Shown here: piece by piece, positions 30,961-41,359 of the stretch | Position numbering within the stretch: the first letter of the stretch is position 1 | How the letters are laid out: every line of letters begins with the position of its first letter | Source: Ascarosepion bandense | Lineage: Eukaryota; Mollusca; Cephalopoda; Sepiida; Sepiidae | Reading direction: 5' to 3' | Assembly (NCBI GenBank): GCA_037127315.1 | Contig: JBBBDQ010001614.1 | Coordinates: 1,265,001-1,329,000 of the forward strand | Length of the DNA stretch: 64,000 bases | Position numbers and translations under genes: made by a program | Notes under the pieces: generated by a model | Database searches by the model: none | The model's input: only the letters and a program-made list of their open reading frames with translations | Told to the model about the DNA's origin: nothing

Positions 30961-31468
30961 TTACGTTTTCGGATTGTTATTTCTTTCTCTTGTACCCTAT
31001 GGCTGCAAACAGCAATCTCCACTCGCCTCCTCCGCATTTATCCCCAGGAAGTTCTAGTCGTGAAGTAACCGCTGGCGAAAATAACAAAGCAGCAGATAAG
31101 TGAATGAAAATTGAGGGAAACGGCGAGAATAATAATTTTAGAAAGAAAGGAATCTGATGATAAACCAACAGCCAAGAACCGACCGTGCTTCGGCCTTCTC
31201 TGTATTTGCTCTCTCCAATTCAGAAACGTTCTGATATCACCTTTATTCACTGAGCTTTTCAATGAACCTAGAGGTTAAGTGAAGCGTGTTTCCATACAAA
31301 CGCTGTGGACAGACAGAATGAGGCGTGTTTGCGCATGCGTGTATTTGTATAAACACTGCCACAAAGGGTTTGGTTGGCTGGTTACATGGATCGTTGGATG
31401 ATGAGGGGAGCTGCACAGCATTGTTTGTCTGATTAGTTAAAAGTAGATATCGAAGAAAACGCATTCTC

Positions 31469-31470
<2 letters not shown>
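30961..31470. other. No feature recognised
   Basis: Mixed composition; short minus-strand frames without recognisable motifs. Confidence 0.35.

Positions 31471-31541
<71 letters not shown>
31471..31541 (+). repeat. (CA)n then (TA)n
   Basis: About 26 bp of CA followed by about 42 bp of TA. Confidence 0.95.
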
Positions 31542-31546
<5 letters not shown>

Positions 31547-32620
31547 ATGGGTAAATTATCGCCATTTTATATTGTTATTCACACTGTCAAAAATTTGGAA
31601 ACAGCATGCTGTATTAGATTGGGATCTCTAATACGAACAGGGATTACGGCCTATCACGTTGAATACACCGGTTCTCGATCACTGAAGTTAAGCAACGTTG
31701 AGCCTGGTCAGTACTTAGATGGGTAACGTCTTGGGAATACCAGGTGCTGTCAGTGTATTGTGATGGATGTGCGTTGTGGTGCAGTGGATAACGTCTCGGA
31801 AAGAGAAATCGGTGAGCCGAGTTCGAATTCCAGTTGAATACCTTACATTCACTGAAAAGCACTGGTACCCTTGGGAATGGTATTAATTCGCCCCTTCCCT
31901 CCAGTTATGGGTTAAATAACAAGGGTAGGACTTCGGGACCCTGCCCTTAAAAATAAACCCCAATGAATCTTGATAAAACTCGGAAAGAAAAATGTATTAC
32001 TAGACACAAAACTTATATAAAAAAAAACAACAATAAATTGTTGAAAGAAAAAAAAAGGTATTACCAGCAATAAATAAAGTTTAGTTGAGCCGCCGAGGTT
32101 GATTTGCCATAAAAACCAACCAACCAACTAATACGAACATTTCAGTGCGTTTGGATGTCAATATGAAAACAGTGCAGAGGATTCGGAAAGAATTGGATTT
32201 GTCTAATTGGTGATTACGAAGGTGTTTTGTGTGATCCGTAGTGATGCTGACGTTATGTCTACATAAGCAGACTCAATATGGAGACCTACATCAAGCGCCT
32301 TGGTGAGGTAGTGCAGGTAGGCTGATTATTACGTGTGGTGAGCAGTTGAAGGATAGACAAGCAAATCTCTTTGTAACACCAAAGATTAACTGAAGGCAAG
32401 GATTATAGCTGAATTTGCCAACTTAAACAAGGAGTTACAGGAGATTCTGAAATTGTCTAAACGCCGTGGTTGAAGCTAATGGCAATTATATTAAATAAAT
32501 TTGCTCTTTAGTATTTCAAGGTATTTTTGCGCAGTTTTGGTGAATATATCTGTTAAAGCGAGACGTCAGTGTTAATTTAATTTTTGCATATTTTAAACAA
32601 CAATTTACCCATCGCAACCT
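31542..32620 (+). mobile_element. Mariner-like relic, interrupted by a chimeric SINE
   Basis: The ends share inverted ATGGGTAAATT. After the SINE, VKTVQRIRKELD-like sequence (HTH region) is followed by a large deletion and then FANLNKELQE and VVEANG-like C-terminal remnants, the same lineage as at 3318-4610. TA tracts lie on both sides. The catalytic core is gone. Confidence 0.7.
31640..32127 (+). repeat. 5S rRNA-tRNA chimeric SINE with a 12-bp TSD
   Basis: Positions 31640-31755 match 5S rRNA: a start like GATTACGGCCTATCAC, the A box AAGTTAAGCAACGTTGAGC, the C box CAGTACTTAGATGGGTAAC, and GGAATACCAGGTGCTGT. A SINE-A type tRNA head and body follow (31747-31920; B box GAGTTCGAATTCC), then a rep-I-like 3' end and (CCAA)n. 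The whole is flanked by CTAATACGAACA at 31628-31639 and 32128-32139. A functional 5S gene is excluded by changes and missing terminator context. Confidence 0.85.
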
Positions 32621-32639
32621 ATATATATATATATATATA

Positions 32640-32858
32640 GTCATCCGCAGAGAGATCTGTTTCGCTGTATCACAGCTCATCAGTACGGTTAGACATCCAA
32701 TTGCTTTTACCCAGGCTTAAAACCCGACCGAGTTGAATTCTAACTCTGAGCTACGGGCACTCGGTAGAAGGAGCAGACCTTTAGCATGTGATCTATCATA
32801 AGCCAGTAGTTAGAGTGTTCTAATTCATTACTGAATGAGTGATGCTATATATATATAT
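32640..32858 (-). repeat. rep-N copy 2
   Basis: Minus-strand copy with the hammerhead motif at its 3' part and the sequence TCATTCAGTAATGAATTAG at its 5' part, matching 43478 onward. TA tracts lie at both ends. Confidence 0.75.
32645..32688 (-). ncRNA. Type-I hammerhead ribozyme motif N2 (best preserved)
   Basis: Read on the minus strand: CCGUA, CUGAUGA, a perfect stem II GCUGU-GAU-ACAGC, GAAA, the short CAGAUCUCUC segment ending in the triplet CUC, and UGCGG. Stem I pairs fully (one G-U). Stem III retains a C-C mismatch. Confidence 0.75.
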
Positions 32859-33135
32859 ATAGGCAGCACATGTTCATTCAAATATGTTTCATTGAATAAA
32901 ATTATTTCCGATTCTCTAATCAGTTCCTTGATGTTAAGATGAAATACATCAAGGAAAATGCCGTATCAGCTTCAGGGTGAATTGCATTTCGTTGTGATTG
33001 TGATTTATTTTAAAACACGTGTCAACGCTCTCACATACAACTATTATAAAATTTTAAATTAATCCGTTGTAGGTATGGATCTTTTTAGCAAAACAAGCGT
33101 CATCACAGTTGCAATAAGGGTGTCTTTAGAATTCA

Positions 33136-33337
33136 CCCCTAAGAATGATCTTGGTGGAGATGGAAAGTACTTGGGTATGAAAAAACTACGACAACTTCCT
33201 CGACGAATTTAATCTTAACATGAAAAAATTGATTAAAGAACTGGAAACGATCATGATAAAAATAGACATAATATGTCTATATTAGTCAATTATATATATA
33301 TAGTCAATTTTATATATATGCATAAATATGTATAGTC

Positions 33338-33385
<48 letters not shown>

Positions 33386-33418
33386 TCAATTATATATATA
33401 TAGTCAATTATATATATA

Positions 33419-33458
<40 letters not shown>

Positions 33459-33650
33459 AGATTAAATAAATTGCAAACATGTTTGCTTATTTTTAATAAA
33501 ATCCGTTCATACTCACGGATAATCTTTTGCATATTACAATCAAAAGATGTCACAAATGAGCTGTAACGTTGACAGATGTTATTTTCATTCATTTCTCAAG
33601 GTACCCAAGTACTTTCAACCTCTTTCCGAGATCATCTTCAGGGTGTGAGT
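33136..33650. repeat. Inverted repeat around TA/TG tracts
   Basis: GAAAGTACTTGGGTA near 33158 and TACCCAAGTACTTTC near 33601 are the inner part of arms of about 45 bp. Between them lie several TA tracts (33290-33418) and (TG)n to about 33457. Confidence 0.6.
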
Positions 33651-33787
33651 TATGGTTACAAATGTAACCGGAAAACTGTGTAGCTAAAAATTACTGTACA
33701 TTTTTTTTTTGCTTCAAATTTAACGTTTGACATTAAAACGTAAAAATTATCCAAAATGGAATTTTTTTTATATGTTGTAATGTCATG

Positions 33788-34085
33788 TGGCGCAGTGGAT
33801 ATCGGCTCGGCACGAGAAATCTGAGAGCCAAGTTCGAATTTCAGTTGAATTCATTGCATTCACTTACGCGCAAATACCCTTGGGAAAGGTATTAATCCGT
33901 CTCTTCCTTCCAGTTATGGGCTAAATAACAGGACAGATTGGGTTCTATAGCCTTGGTCGGCTACCAGTCTACCGCAGAAAGCAATGGCATCCTATTGCGG
34001 GATAATCTTCTGCCCAGTCAGTCATGTCTCTTTCCAGACATGATCGCCCAAGCGTGTATCACGTATGGCACTTAACTGACTGACT
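33788..34085 (+). repeat. SINE-A with a 10-bp target-site duplication
   Basis: TAATGTCATG flanks it at 33778-33787 and 34086-34095. The head GGCGCAGTGGATATCGGCTC and the B box AGTTCGAATTTC are well kept. Confidence 0.9.
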
Positions 34086-34106
34086 TAATGTCATGGTCAT
34101 GCACGT

Positions 34107-34200
34107 GTTAAAGCATGAAAAAAATTGTCAAACGAATATGTGCCTATATATATATATATATAGGCACATATTCGTTTGACAATTTTTTTCATGCTTTAAC
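34107..34200. repeat. Perfect 94-bp palindrome centred on (TA)n
   Basis: The left half begins GTTAAAGCATGAAAAAAATT and the right half is its exact complement. The centre is a (TA)9 core. More (TA)n follows to 34250. Confidence 0.95.
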
Positions 34201-34218
34201 ATATATATATATATATAT

Positions 34219-34256
<38 letters not shown>

Positions 34257-34271
34257 CGTGTGCTCTGACGG

Positions 34272-34582
34272 TCAGTCAGTCAGTTAAGTGCCATACGTGA
34301 TGCACGCTTGGGCGATCATGTCTCTTTCGAGACATGACTTACTGGGTAGAAGATTATCCCGCAGAAGGTTGCCATTGCTTTCTGCAGTAGACTGGTTGCC
34401 AACCAAGGCTATAGAACCCAATATGTCCTGCTAATTAACCCATAACTGGAAGGAAGAGACGATTAATACCTTTTACCAAGGGTATTTGCGCGTAAGTGAA
34501 TACAATGGATTCAACTGGAATTCGAACTCGGCTCCCCGGTTTTTCGTTCCGAGCCGATATCCACTGCACCACAACGCACATC
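34272..34582 (-). repeat. SINE-A with flipped hairpin loop
   Basis: Complete copy. The 3' hairpin at 34319-34334 reads TGTCTCTTTCGAGACA on the plus strand, while the other minus-oriented copies read TGTCTCGAAAGAGACA there. Confidence 0.85.
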
Positions 34583-35978
34583 CTAGCGTTCCGAAAATAA
34601 GTCCAGATATTTTATTGTATTACTCTTCAATGTTGATGATATGTTAATAGAGTTTAAACCATCTCGAAAATAAGCTACTTTTTTTCGGCATGTTATCTAT
34701 AGGAACTGAGCAGCAGAACTGTCGCTAAGAAAGTGTGCAGGAAGCAAAGATGTGTAATTGAAATTTCCTCGTAGAAAAACAAACTTGCAACCCTTGAAGC
34801 TTGCTGGGCGCTTATGGAGAAGAAACAGGGTTAGGCGGTGGGTAATTAGTGGCAAAAACGATACGTGTGAAACAGTTGACGGCTGATGTAGATTATTAGT
34901 AGCACAGCATGCAGGTACTTTTGATCACGGGTGAAAATGCATATCCACTGGTAATGACTGTGTGTAAAGTTTCGTTTCATAGTTGATGACTTCATCTCAC
35001 CAACTATATTACTGCGCTCCCCGTATGAGTGAAAAAGAATCGGAGGTACTGTGGTAAGTGTTGCTGTTCTCTTTATCTATCTCTTTTCTCTCTCTATTTT
35101 CTAAACAAAATTTCCCTTTAGACATGTCTTACTTCGTTTTCCTCTTAGACTGTGATCTAAACACTGAAGTAGTTGCCACTTTTAGATTATCAAGTTTCTT
35201 TATTGGAATGACTAACAATTTATTATAAAAAAAACTGCCAGCAAAATTATCGCTTATTTACAAAAATTTCAAAGGCTTCAAGTGGAAATAAATAATGAGA
35301 AGCAATTATTTTATATCTTTCGATTTTTAAATCTAAATATGAAAATTAATTATCTTCATTAAATAATGTCCACCAAGTTTAAAATGCATAATTTCATGTA
35401 TAAATAATAAAACCGCATTTCTTATGCTGTTCTTATTATTAATCTTAAGCTTTAGGAAAGGAGTGGGGCGTTGCTCCAAGCAATACTGCTTCCTCGGAAA
35501 TGGGCTAGGGGTAATCCTAGGCCCCTAAGGCATCCACGAAGTGGCAATGTCGGGGGCTGGAAGAATTTTTTTTACTTTCAACCTATGAATGTCTGGGTCC
35601 TTTCTGTAAATATGACCATGTGTCACATTTTGCACGGTGTGGTTGTACGAATAAAGGCAAAAAAGACATTTCTTAAGCGGCCCTTATTATTAAACTCGCC
35701 AGCGGGCATCCGTACCCAGCGAGTAGTATCTCAGTCTAAGGGGAAGATATTATTAGTCCCTGGTGCTTGAGGCATCCTAAAAGCGAAATGCGGAGTAAGA
35801 TAAGCAGTTTTTGTCCCTAGCTCCATGTACGAGTTGGACTTGAGGTACCCACTTTTCTGTTCAAGTGAGCGTGCTGATAAACGCCATAACTGGTCCAATG
35901 TTTACTTATTTTCAATGTTTTCGTCTGACACTTACATGATAAAAGCTATGAACTATATTCGATGATATTTTTATGCAT
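34583..35978. other. No gene recognised
   Basis: A GC-richer part at about 35455-35880 (AATGGGCTAGGGGTAATCC, GGCATCCACGAAGTGGC) may be a further repeat but has no second copy here. No ORF of note. Confidence 0.35.
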
Positions 35979-36470
35979 TTCACCCCAAGCAAGGTAATTT
36001 TACTGCCACTGGTTGCGCAGGGGGTTACATAGGAGGAAAGTTATGAGAAAGAGTGACAGGTTACAGGGGGTGTCAGGAAGGAAAAGAGTAAGAGAAGGAT
36101 GAATGTGGCCATAAATTGAGGGATCAGTTTATATATTGATTGTAATGTAGAATTGATCCACCACTTTATATCCACATTATAAAAGTATAGAAGTTTTTTT
36201 TTTATAATCATATCGCCCCAAACAAGGCATTTTACTGCCACTGGTGCGGAAGGGGGTTACATAGGAGGCAAGTTATGAGAAAGAGTGACAGGTTACAGGG
36301 GGTGTCAGGAAGTGGGTAAGAGAAGGATGAGAATACTGGAGTGATGAGAGCGGAATGGACAAAGAAAAGAGCATGAGGAAAAGGAAAAGAGTCTGAGAGA
36401 TCGGAGATTACTATTGACATTACTTTTAAATTCCTGGAGACCATAAATGTCGGAGAATCAAGTAAACGGA
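35979..36470 (-). pseudogene. LINE-B2 3' end, duplicated around a PAL element
   Basis: The inverted 3' UTR and tail appear twice: 35979-36100 and 36196-36330. Both contain GGGGGTTACATAGGAGG and end GAGAAGGATGA. The second continues toward the coding end (CCTGGAGACCATAAATGTCG). A PAL unit separates the copies. The 36211 copy keeps the tail stem GGCA/TGCC. Confidence 0.75.
36101..36195. repeat. PAL element with 25-bp inverted ends
   Basis: GTGGCCATAAATTGAGGGAT at the left faces the complement of GTGGATATAAAGTGGTGGAT at the right, ending near 36175 with a short linker. It is the clearest view of PAL as a tiny MITE-like unit of about 75-80 bp. Confidence 0.75.
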
Positions 36471-36481
36471 AAGAACGAAAG

Positions 36482-36533
36482 GCGTCGGACGAAAACTTTT
36501 TTTCATTATCACACACACGAGTTTTCGTTCCGA
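36482..36533. repeat. Small inverted repeat
   Basis: GCGTCGGACGAAAACT and AGTTTTCGTTCCGACGC, separated by about 20 bp. Confidence 0.7.
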
Positions 36534-36605
36534 CGCATTTTGTCCATTAGGCAGTCCGATGAAGTGCTTATGAATGAAACGCGTCACCTAAAAACTTACC
36601 ATTTT

Positions 36606-36608
<3 letters not shown>

Positions 36609-36652
<44 letters not shown>

Positions 36653-36719
36653 TTTAATATCTATTGAATAAAGTTGATTTTTAATCGAATTCCATCTTCT
36701 TCCAGTATTGTAAGGTTTT

Positions 36720-36763
<44 letters not shown>

Positions 36764-36833
36764 TTTAATATCTATTGAATAAAGTTGGTTTTTAATCGAA
36801 TTCCATCTTATTCCAGTATTGTAAGGTTTTCCA
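36609..36833 (+). repeat. Two (TA)n tracts with duplicated 70-bp flank
   Basis: The segment TTTTAATATCTATTGAATAA to GTAAGGTTTTCCAT occurs at 36652-36723 and 36763-36833, each preceded by (TA)n. Confidence 0.8.
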
Positions 36834-36943
36834 TTGTTTTTCTGCCCTCTATTTTTGACCCCTTTGTAATTAAGCCAACGTACCCCTTGACAAGTGTTGG
36901 CCGAAAGGTTCCTCGGGATAATTATGACGTCTATTTTGTTTAA

Positions 36944-36947
<4 letters not shown>

Positions 36948-37003
<56 letters not shown>
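36948..37003. repeat. (TA)n, about 55 bp
   Basis: One of the longest pure TA tracts in the window. Confidence 0.95.
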
Positions 37004-37006
<3 letters not shown>

Positions 37007-37104
37007 ACTCTTCTTTTGTTCTCATTGCTTGTCAATCTTTATGCTTCATGATTCCTCCACATCTATTAACCATTTGTGTCTCAGTGGTTTTTCTACCTTG
37101 TATA

Positions 37105-37229
37105 TAACGCAGTAGAAAGTTATCCATCTGATGACAAATTAGTCGAATTTCGATTTCGGCTTGAAGCAAACGGTTAATCTAGTTGCACTGAATAGCTGTG
37201 ATATAGCAAAACAGGCTTATCTACAGATG

Positions 37230-37232
<3 letters not shown>
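37105..37232 (+). repeat. rep-N copy 5, degraded
   Basis: It carries the GAATTTCGATTTCGGC box, then at 37183-37226 a decayed hammerhead: CUGAAUA in place of CUGAUGA, stem II GCUGU-GAU-AUAGC still paired, AAAA in place of GAAA, and CAGGCUUAUC before the closing strand. (TA)n follows. Confidence 0.6.
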
Positions 37233-37280
<48 letters not shown>

Positions 37281-37284
<4 letters not shown>

Positions 37285-38329
37285 CTTTCACATTGAAATC
37301 TGAGCATGACTCATACAAAGTATTTCATCTTTGTCGTCTGCTGCAGGTCTTTCGAAAACAAAGACAATGGCCGTTGCAAAAGAAGCATTGTCGTTGGAAA
37401 TTGGAATATTACCAATAAATAATTAACAAAAAATAAAAAAGAAGAAAAATTTATTTCTTCCATTTTGTCAGACAAGCGCATATTTTATGAGCATTTCGTA
37501 CCCTTTTATGCCGGTTTTATTTTTCATGAAAACCCAAAATTATTCTCCTTGAATCTGACGTGTCAGGTGTCGTTATTCGCCATTGTGCATCACGACAACA
37601 CTTGATAATTTATCTCTTGTCTTCTTTTGCTCGATTCTTTTCTATCGGGGCCCGGTCCATTGAGTCCAATAGAAAGTCCTTGTTCGCTTCAGCAATGTTA
37701 ATCATGTGAAATGACAATAACGTTTAAAATAAAATGATAACAATAGTAAATCTTTTCTGTTTGTTTTCTTCTTTTATTTTCTACGTCGTTATTTTTAGAA
37801 TTTGATTTTATTATTCGTTGAAAATAAATAATGAATAATATTTTCATTTTGGAAGTAAAAAAAAAAAAGGAAATATTGAGTTGAATATTTGTATTAACCT
37901 TATTTTTTGGTTTTTGGTTTTGTCCTTTGTTCCAGAAAATTGTCCAATTGTTCTTTCGATAAAATAATTATTCTATGATAAATTTAAAAAACAATAAAGA
38001 AACACAAAACTTATCATTAAAATTTCTAAAAATAAAATGGTATAAAGACAGAACGTTTGATTTGAAAATCGTCCAAAAAAAAATTAAATGGACTGATGAA
38101 AATATAGAGAGGAATGAGGTGTATCAATAAGTCCGTGACTTGATACGCAGTTATTAGTAGATTCTTGGTATGATAATCTCATTGTATAATATTTTATCTG
38201 TGTGGTCAATATGAATTGCTTTGGCCAAGAAAAAATTATGTTGAAAACTAAATAATTGTCTAAAATAAATGTTTTTATCGATATTGATTTCGCCACATAT
38301 TCACCACTGAACTAGGTTTTCTTTTATGC
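37281..38329. other. No feature recognised
   Basis: A/T-rich; no ORF, RNA gene or repeat family identified. Confidence 0.4.
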
Positions 38330-38720
38330 GGTGTTTTCCTTCAAGATCATAGCCCTCCATATCTTCCTGTCTTTTGTAGCTCTTAATAAATTTTGTATTT
38401 TTTGTTATTTATCCCGGACCTTGTTCTACCATCCACTTACTGAAGCCCATCAATTATTTCACATAACCGCTTTCCTCTTTCCCTCAAACTGTCCTGTGAG
38501 TATCACAATTTTCAAGCTCCCTTTCCTCATTATATTCCATGGAAATTTCAACCACTTCTTCCTGATGTTAAGTATAAGTTACCTTTTTGTTTCCATTTTC
38601 TCTAAAACTTAAACATTGCTCACTTGTTCTTCCCATAGTATTGCCAGCATCTTTCTGTAGAACAACGTTTATGTTAATGCATGTCTCTTCTTCATCTGTG
38701 AGGAGTGCCGGTATAGTATG
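38330..38720 (-). pseudogene. LINE-C C-terminus and 3' end
   Basis: The minus strand reads the LTGQFEGKRK and FPWNIM regions of the LINE-C end with frameshifts. The 3' terminus is the CTCCATATCTTCCTGTC-type unit at 38355. Confidence 0.6.
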
Positions 38721-38999
38721 TGGCCTACCTTTTGAATTTTATTCATCTTCTGAATGTTGCCTTTTAAAATTTTGTCATTCATATTGTATTTAGCGTACCT
38801 TCAAAAGCGTATTATAAAGAAGTTTTACAACAGTCATGTAGGAGTTAAGGATTAGGGTTAGAAAAAAAGAAAATAATTAGTTTCAATAAATAGCCAAATA
38901 ATTATATCTATAAATATACTGTTACTGGTGTAAGACACATTCAAACCCGGTAGACCCCATTATGTACCAGAATCAAAGATGTAGGCTACATTCTACAGC

Positions 39000-39540
39000 G
39001 GCACCTATTGTCTATCATTCACTGCCATATAGAGGGTAGGATTGGGGACCCTGCTCTTGAACAAATCCCAACGAATCTTTCTCCATCGCTTGGGAGGAAC
39101 GCGTCCTTCGCCATGCTAATTCGCCTTCAGATCTCTGTGTCACACTTTCCGTCTTCTGTTAGAACACTTTCCAGGTATTTAAATTTTTGTACCTGTTTGA
39201 TTTTAGTATCCCCCACCTGTATTTGGCATTTTGTGCTGCTCTTTTTGCTGATGATCATGCATTCGGTTTTCTTGCAGTTCATTTGTAGTCCTTTCTTATC
39301 ACTCTCTTCAGCTACCTTCTGTAGGGGGTCTTGTAGTTTCCTTTCCGTGTCTGCAATCAGAACTGTATCATCTGCGTACCTTAGGTTGTTTAAATTGTGG
39401 CCTCCGATGACAAATCCTGAGGTAACATCTAGGGTCCTCAGAATAGTCTCGCTGTAGAAGTTGTTCCTGTTGCGTACACATTTACTTTCGGGTCCCAACC
39501 AGTGACCTATGCTCAGAAATGGTTTCGCGACAATTTCCAC
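39000..39540 (-). pseudogene. LINE-C reverse transcriptase fragment with intact YADD
   Basis: A 137-codon minus-strand frame from 39540 includes LNNLRYADDTVLIADTERKL, then GLQMNCKKTECMIISKK and QVQKFKYLESVLTEDG. YADD is the catalytic core of the polymerase. Upstream RT motifs and the endonuclease are missing. Near 39030-39085 the sequence GGGGACCCTGCTCTTGAAC also occurs, slightly changed, in the chimeric SINE at 31925. Confidence 0.8.
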
Positions 39541-39589
39541 TGATTATTTTTGTAATAGTTACAAAACCTAATATAACACACATTTTACA

Positions 39590-39960
39590 TCGATGAAATT
39601 CTTCGTAACTTGTGAGCTGCATTTGTGAGTACATTTTTTTGTATTTCTTTAAGGTTTGAGCTACCAGAAATCCATTTAAATGAGTCTATCGAACCCTTTT
39701 CCAATCAATCCGAGGGTTTCAGCTCCAAATGGAATTTTTGATGTCTTCATGTGCCGCATTACTGAGATTTTCACTTCAAGATCCTTGGATTTTGATATAT
39801 TTTTTTTTGAAGATCTTCAAAGATACATTACAATCACAATGTACTACCACGTCAATAAGAAAGCACATTCTCTTATTTTGAACTCTGATCACGATGTCTA
39901 GGTGATTAGCTTTGATTGTCCTATCGGTGTGTATTGTAAAGTTACATTTAGAATTTTAAA
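39590..39960 (-). pseudogene. LINE-D endonuclease remnant, divergent copy
   Basis: The minus strand reads HTDRTIKANHLDIVIR, KRMCFLIDVVVHCDCNVS and SKSKDLEVKISVM, matching the PD...D region of LINE-D at 56999. The first catalytic PD has become LD, so the enzyme would be dead. Confidence 0.6.
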
Positions 39961-40014
39961 TTGATTAAAACAAAAAAAAACATTATTATTATTACTAAAA
40001 AATATAAAATTATA

Positions 40015-40015
<1 letters not shown>

Positions 40016-40054
<39 letters not shown>

Positions 40055-40056
40055 GT
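40016..40056 (+). repeat. (TTA)n microsatellite
   Basis: It marks the A/T trinucleotide tail of the minus-strand LINE-D that follows. Confidence 0.9.
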
Positions 40057-41015
40057 TATGTCATTTTTCATCATAATTCTATATCTGCTATGGTCGCTCT
40101 ACCTACCAACTCTGCGGAAAGACCTAAGGCAGGTCGTGGTGTGTTGTTATGGCTCCATTTCATGTTTTTTCATATCTCCCTAACATCCCTAGCGTTACAT
40201 AGACAAAGTTCTTCTTAGTATGTGAACTGTACTTAACAAGATAATATTTTGTATATCTCTTAAGCTGGGGTTTCCAGGGATTCTTTCAATGTGTTGTTTT
40301 GTTCCATTTTTTTTATCATTCCAAGTGCACCTACTATCACTGGTAGGATTTTTGTTTTCAATTTCCACTTCTGCAGCCACTTTCCCATCGTCGAAATGTG
40401 GCCTCCCTCTGTCTCTTCTATAAATACTTTCATGGCTTCTGCTCGGATAAGCTTAAGTCACTGATGCCTCCTCAACAGGTGTTTACCCGTGCAACCAGAC
40501 TGGCAACTGGGTCCCACCCATTCACAGTCAGGTTAACCAAATGCAAACGACAATTCTACTCCTGCAGCTTCCTCTCTCGCACTTCCCGCCTGTGGAACTC
40601 ACTCCCGTATTCTTGCTTTCCTGACGGCTACAACCTCCAGAAATTTAAATGCAAAGTTAAGACTCATCTACTAACCACTGGCCTCTAGCTCTCTCCCCTC
40701 CCCTGTATAACCTTCCCTTTCTCTCCACCTATGTATCTGTCATCGCACCTGCTTTCTCAGCTTTCTATTGTTCCTTTCTAACTAGTTTGTACTCCTCACT
40801 CTTTTCTAATTAATCTTTTTACATTTATGTAACCCCCTGCACATCAGTGGCGTTTCCGCCTTGCTCGGGGTGAAATGATTAAAAAAAAAAATTTCCATTT
40901 CCAGATCTTTATAATTGACAGTTTTTTCAATTCCTTTGTTGCTATGTTACAATCCGCTGGACAAGCAATACCAATTAATAAGCAATTTTTTTTTCTTTTT
41001 GGTGTTTATCATTAT
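40057..41015 (-). pseudogene. LINE-D 3' end, interrupted by LINE-B
   Basis: The minus strand contains the 3' UTR (CACGACCTGCCTTAGGTC), KNGTKQHIERIPGNP and HILRRTLSM. After the LINE-B insertion it continues with FEKTVNYKDLEME-like and LIGIACPADCN-like remnants up to 41015. It ends in TTA repeats at both sides. Confidence 0.7.
40370..40889 (+). pseudogene. LINE-B 3' copy inserted in LINE-D
   Basis: Open from LQPLSHRRNVASLC through SRTSRLWNSLP to the stop at 40688, with the 3' UTR, the stem-loop GGCGTTTCCGCC and an A11 tail. AATTTCCA at 40360-40367 and 40890-40897 is a likely target-site duplication. The copy is very similar to 1058-1930 over the shared part. Confidence 0.85.
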
Positions 41016-41084
41016 TATTATTATTATTATTTTCCAGTCAGTCTATATTTTGTAATATACCGGTTACATTAGATATTTCATATT

Positions 41085-41355
41085 CCAAATATATTATTGT
41101 TTTTATATTATATGTTTTTATGTTATATATTTTAGTATTATATAGTTTTATCGATTATGTAGTGTTATATTACTTATTTTAGATATGAAATGGTTTTATA
41201 TATTATTTTACTCTTTATTTATTACATACCGTTATCAGTTACATCATATTATATTACAGAGTTTTATAGTGTATAATTTTATATTATATAATTTTATATT
41301 ATATTATATAATTTTATATTATATTATATAATTTTATATTATATAGTTTTAAAAA
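41085..41355 (+). repeat. A/T-rich TATATAGTTTTA-type repeat, left part
   Basis: Irregular repeats of TTATATTATATAATTTTA. The same pattern resumes at 42886-43030 after the LINE-C block, so LINE-C is inserted in it. Confidence 0.7.
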
Positions 41356-41359
41356 TGGA

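Noticed and set aside
30139..31068. 309-codon open frame
   Set aside because: Nearly all F, L and S from a polypyrimidine tract; no domain, biased on every position, and it loses its character where the tract ends.
31640..31755. Functional 5S rRNA gene
   Set aside because: Many changes from 5S, no T-run terminator, and it is part of a transposed SINE with target-site duplication.
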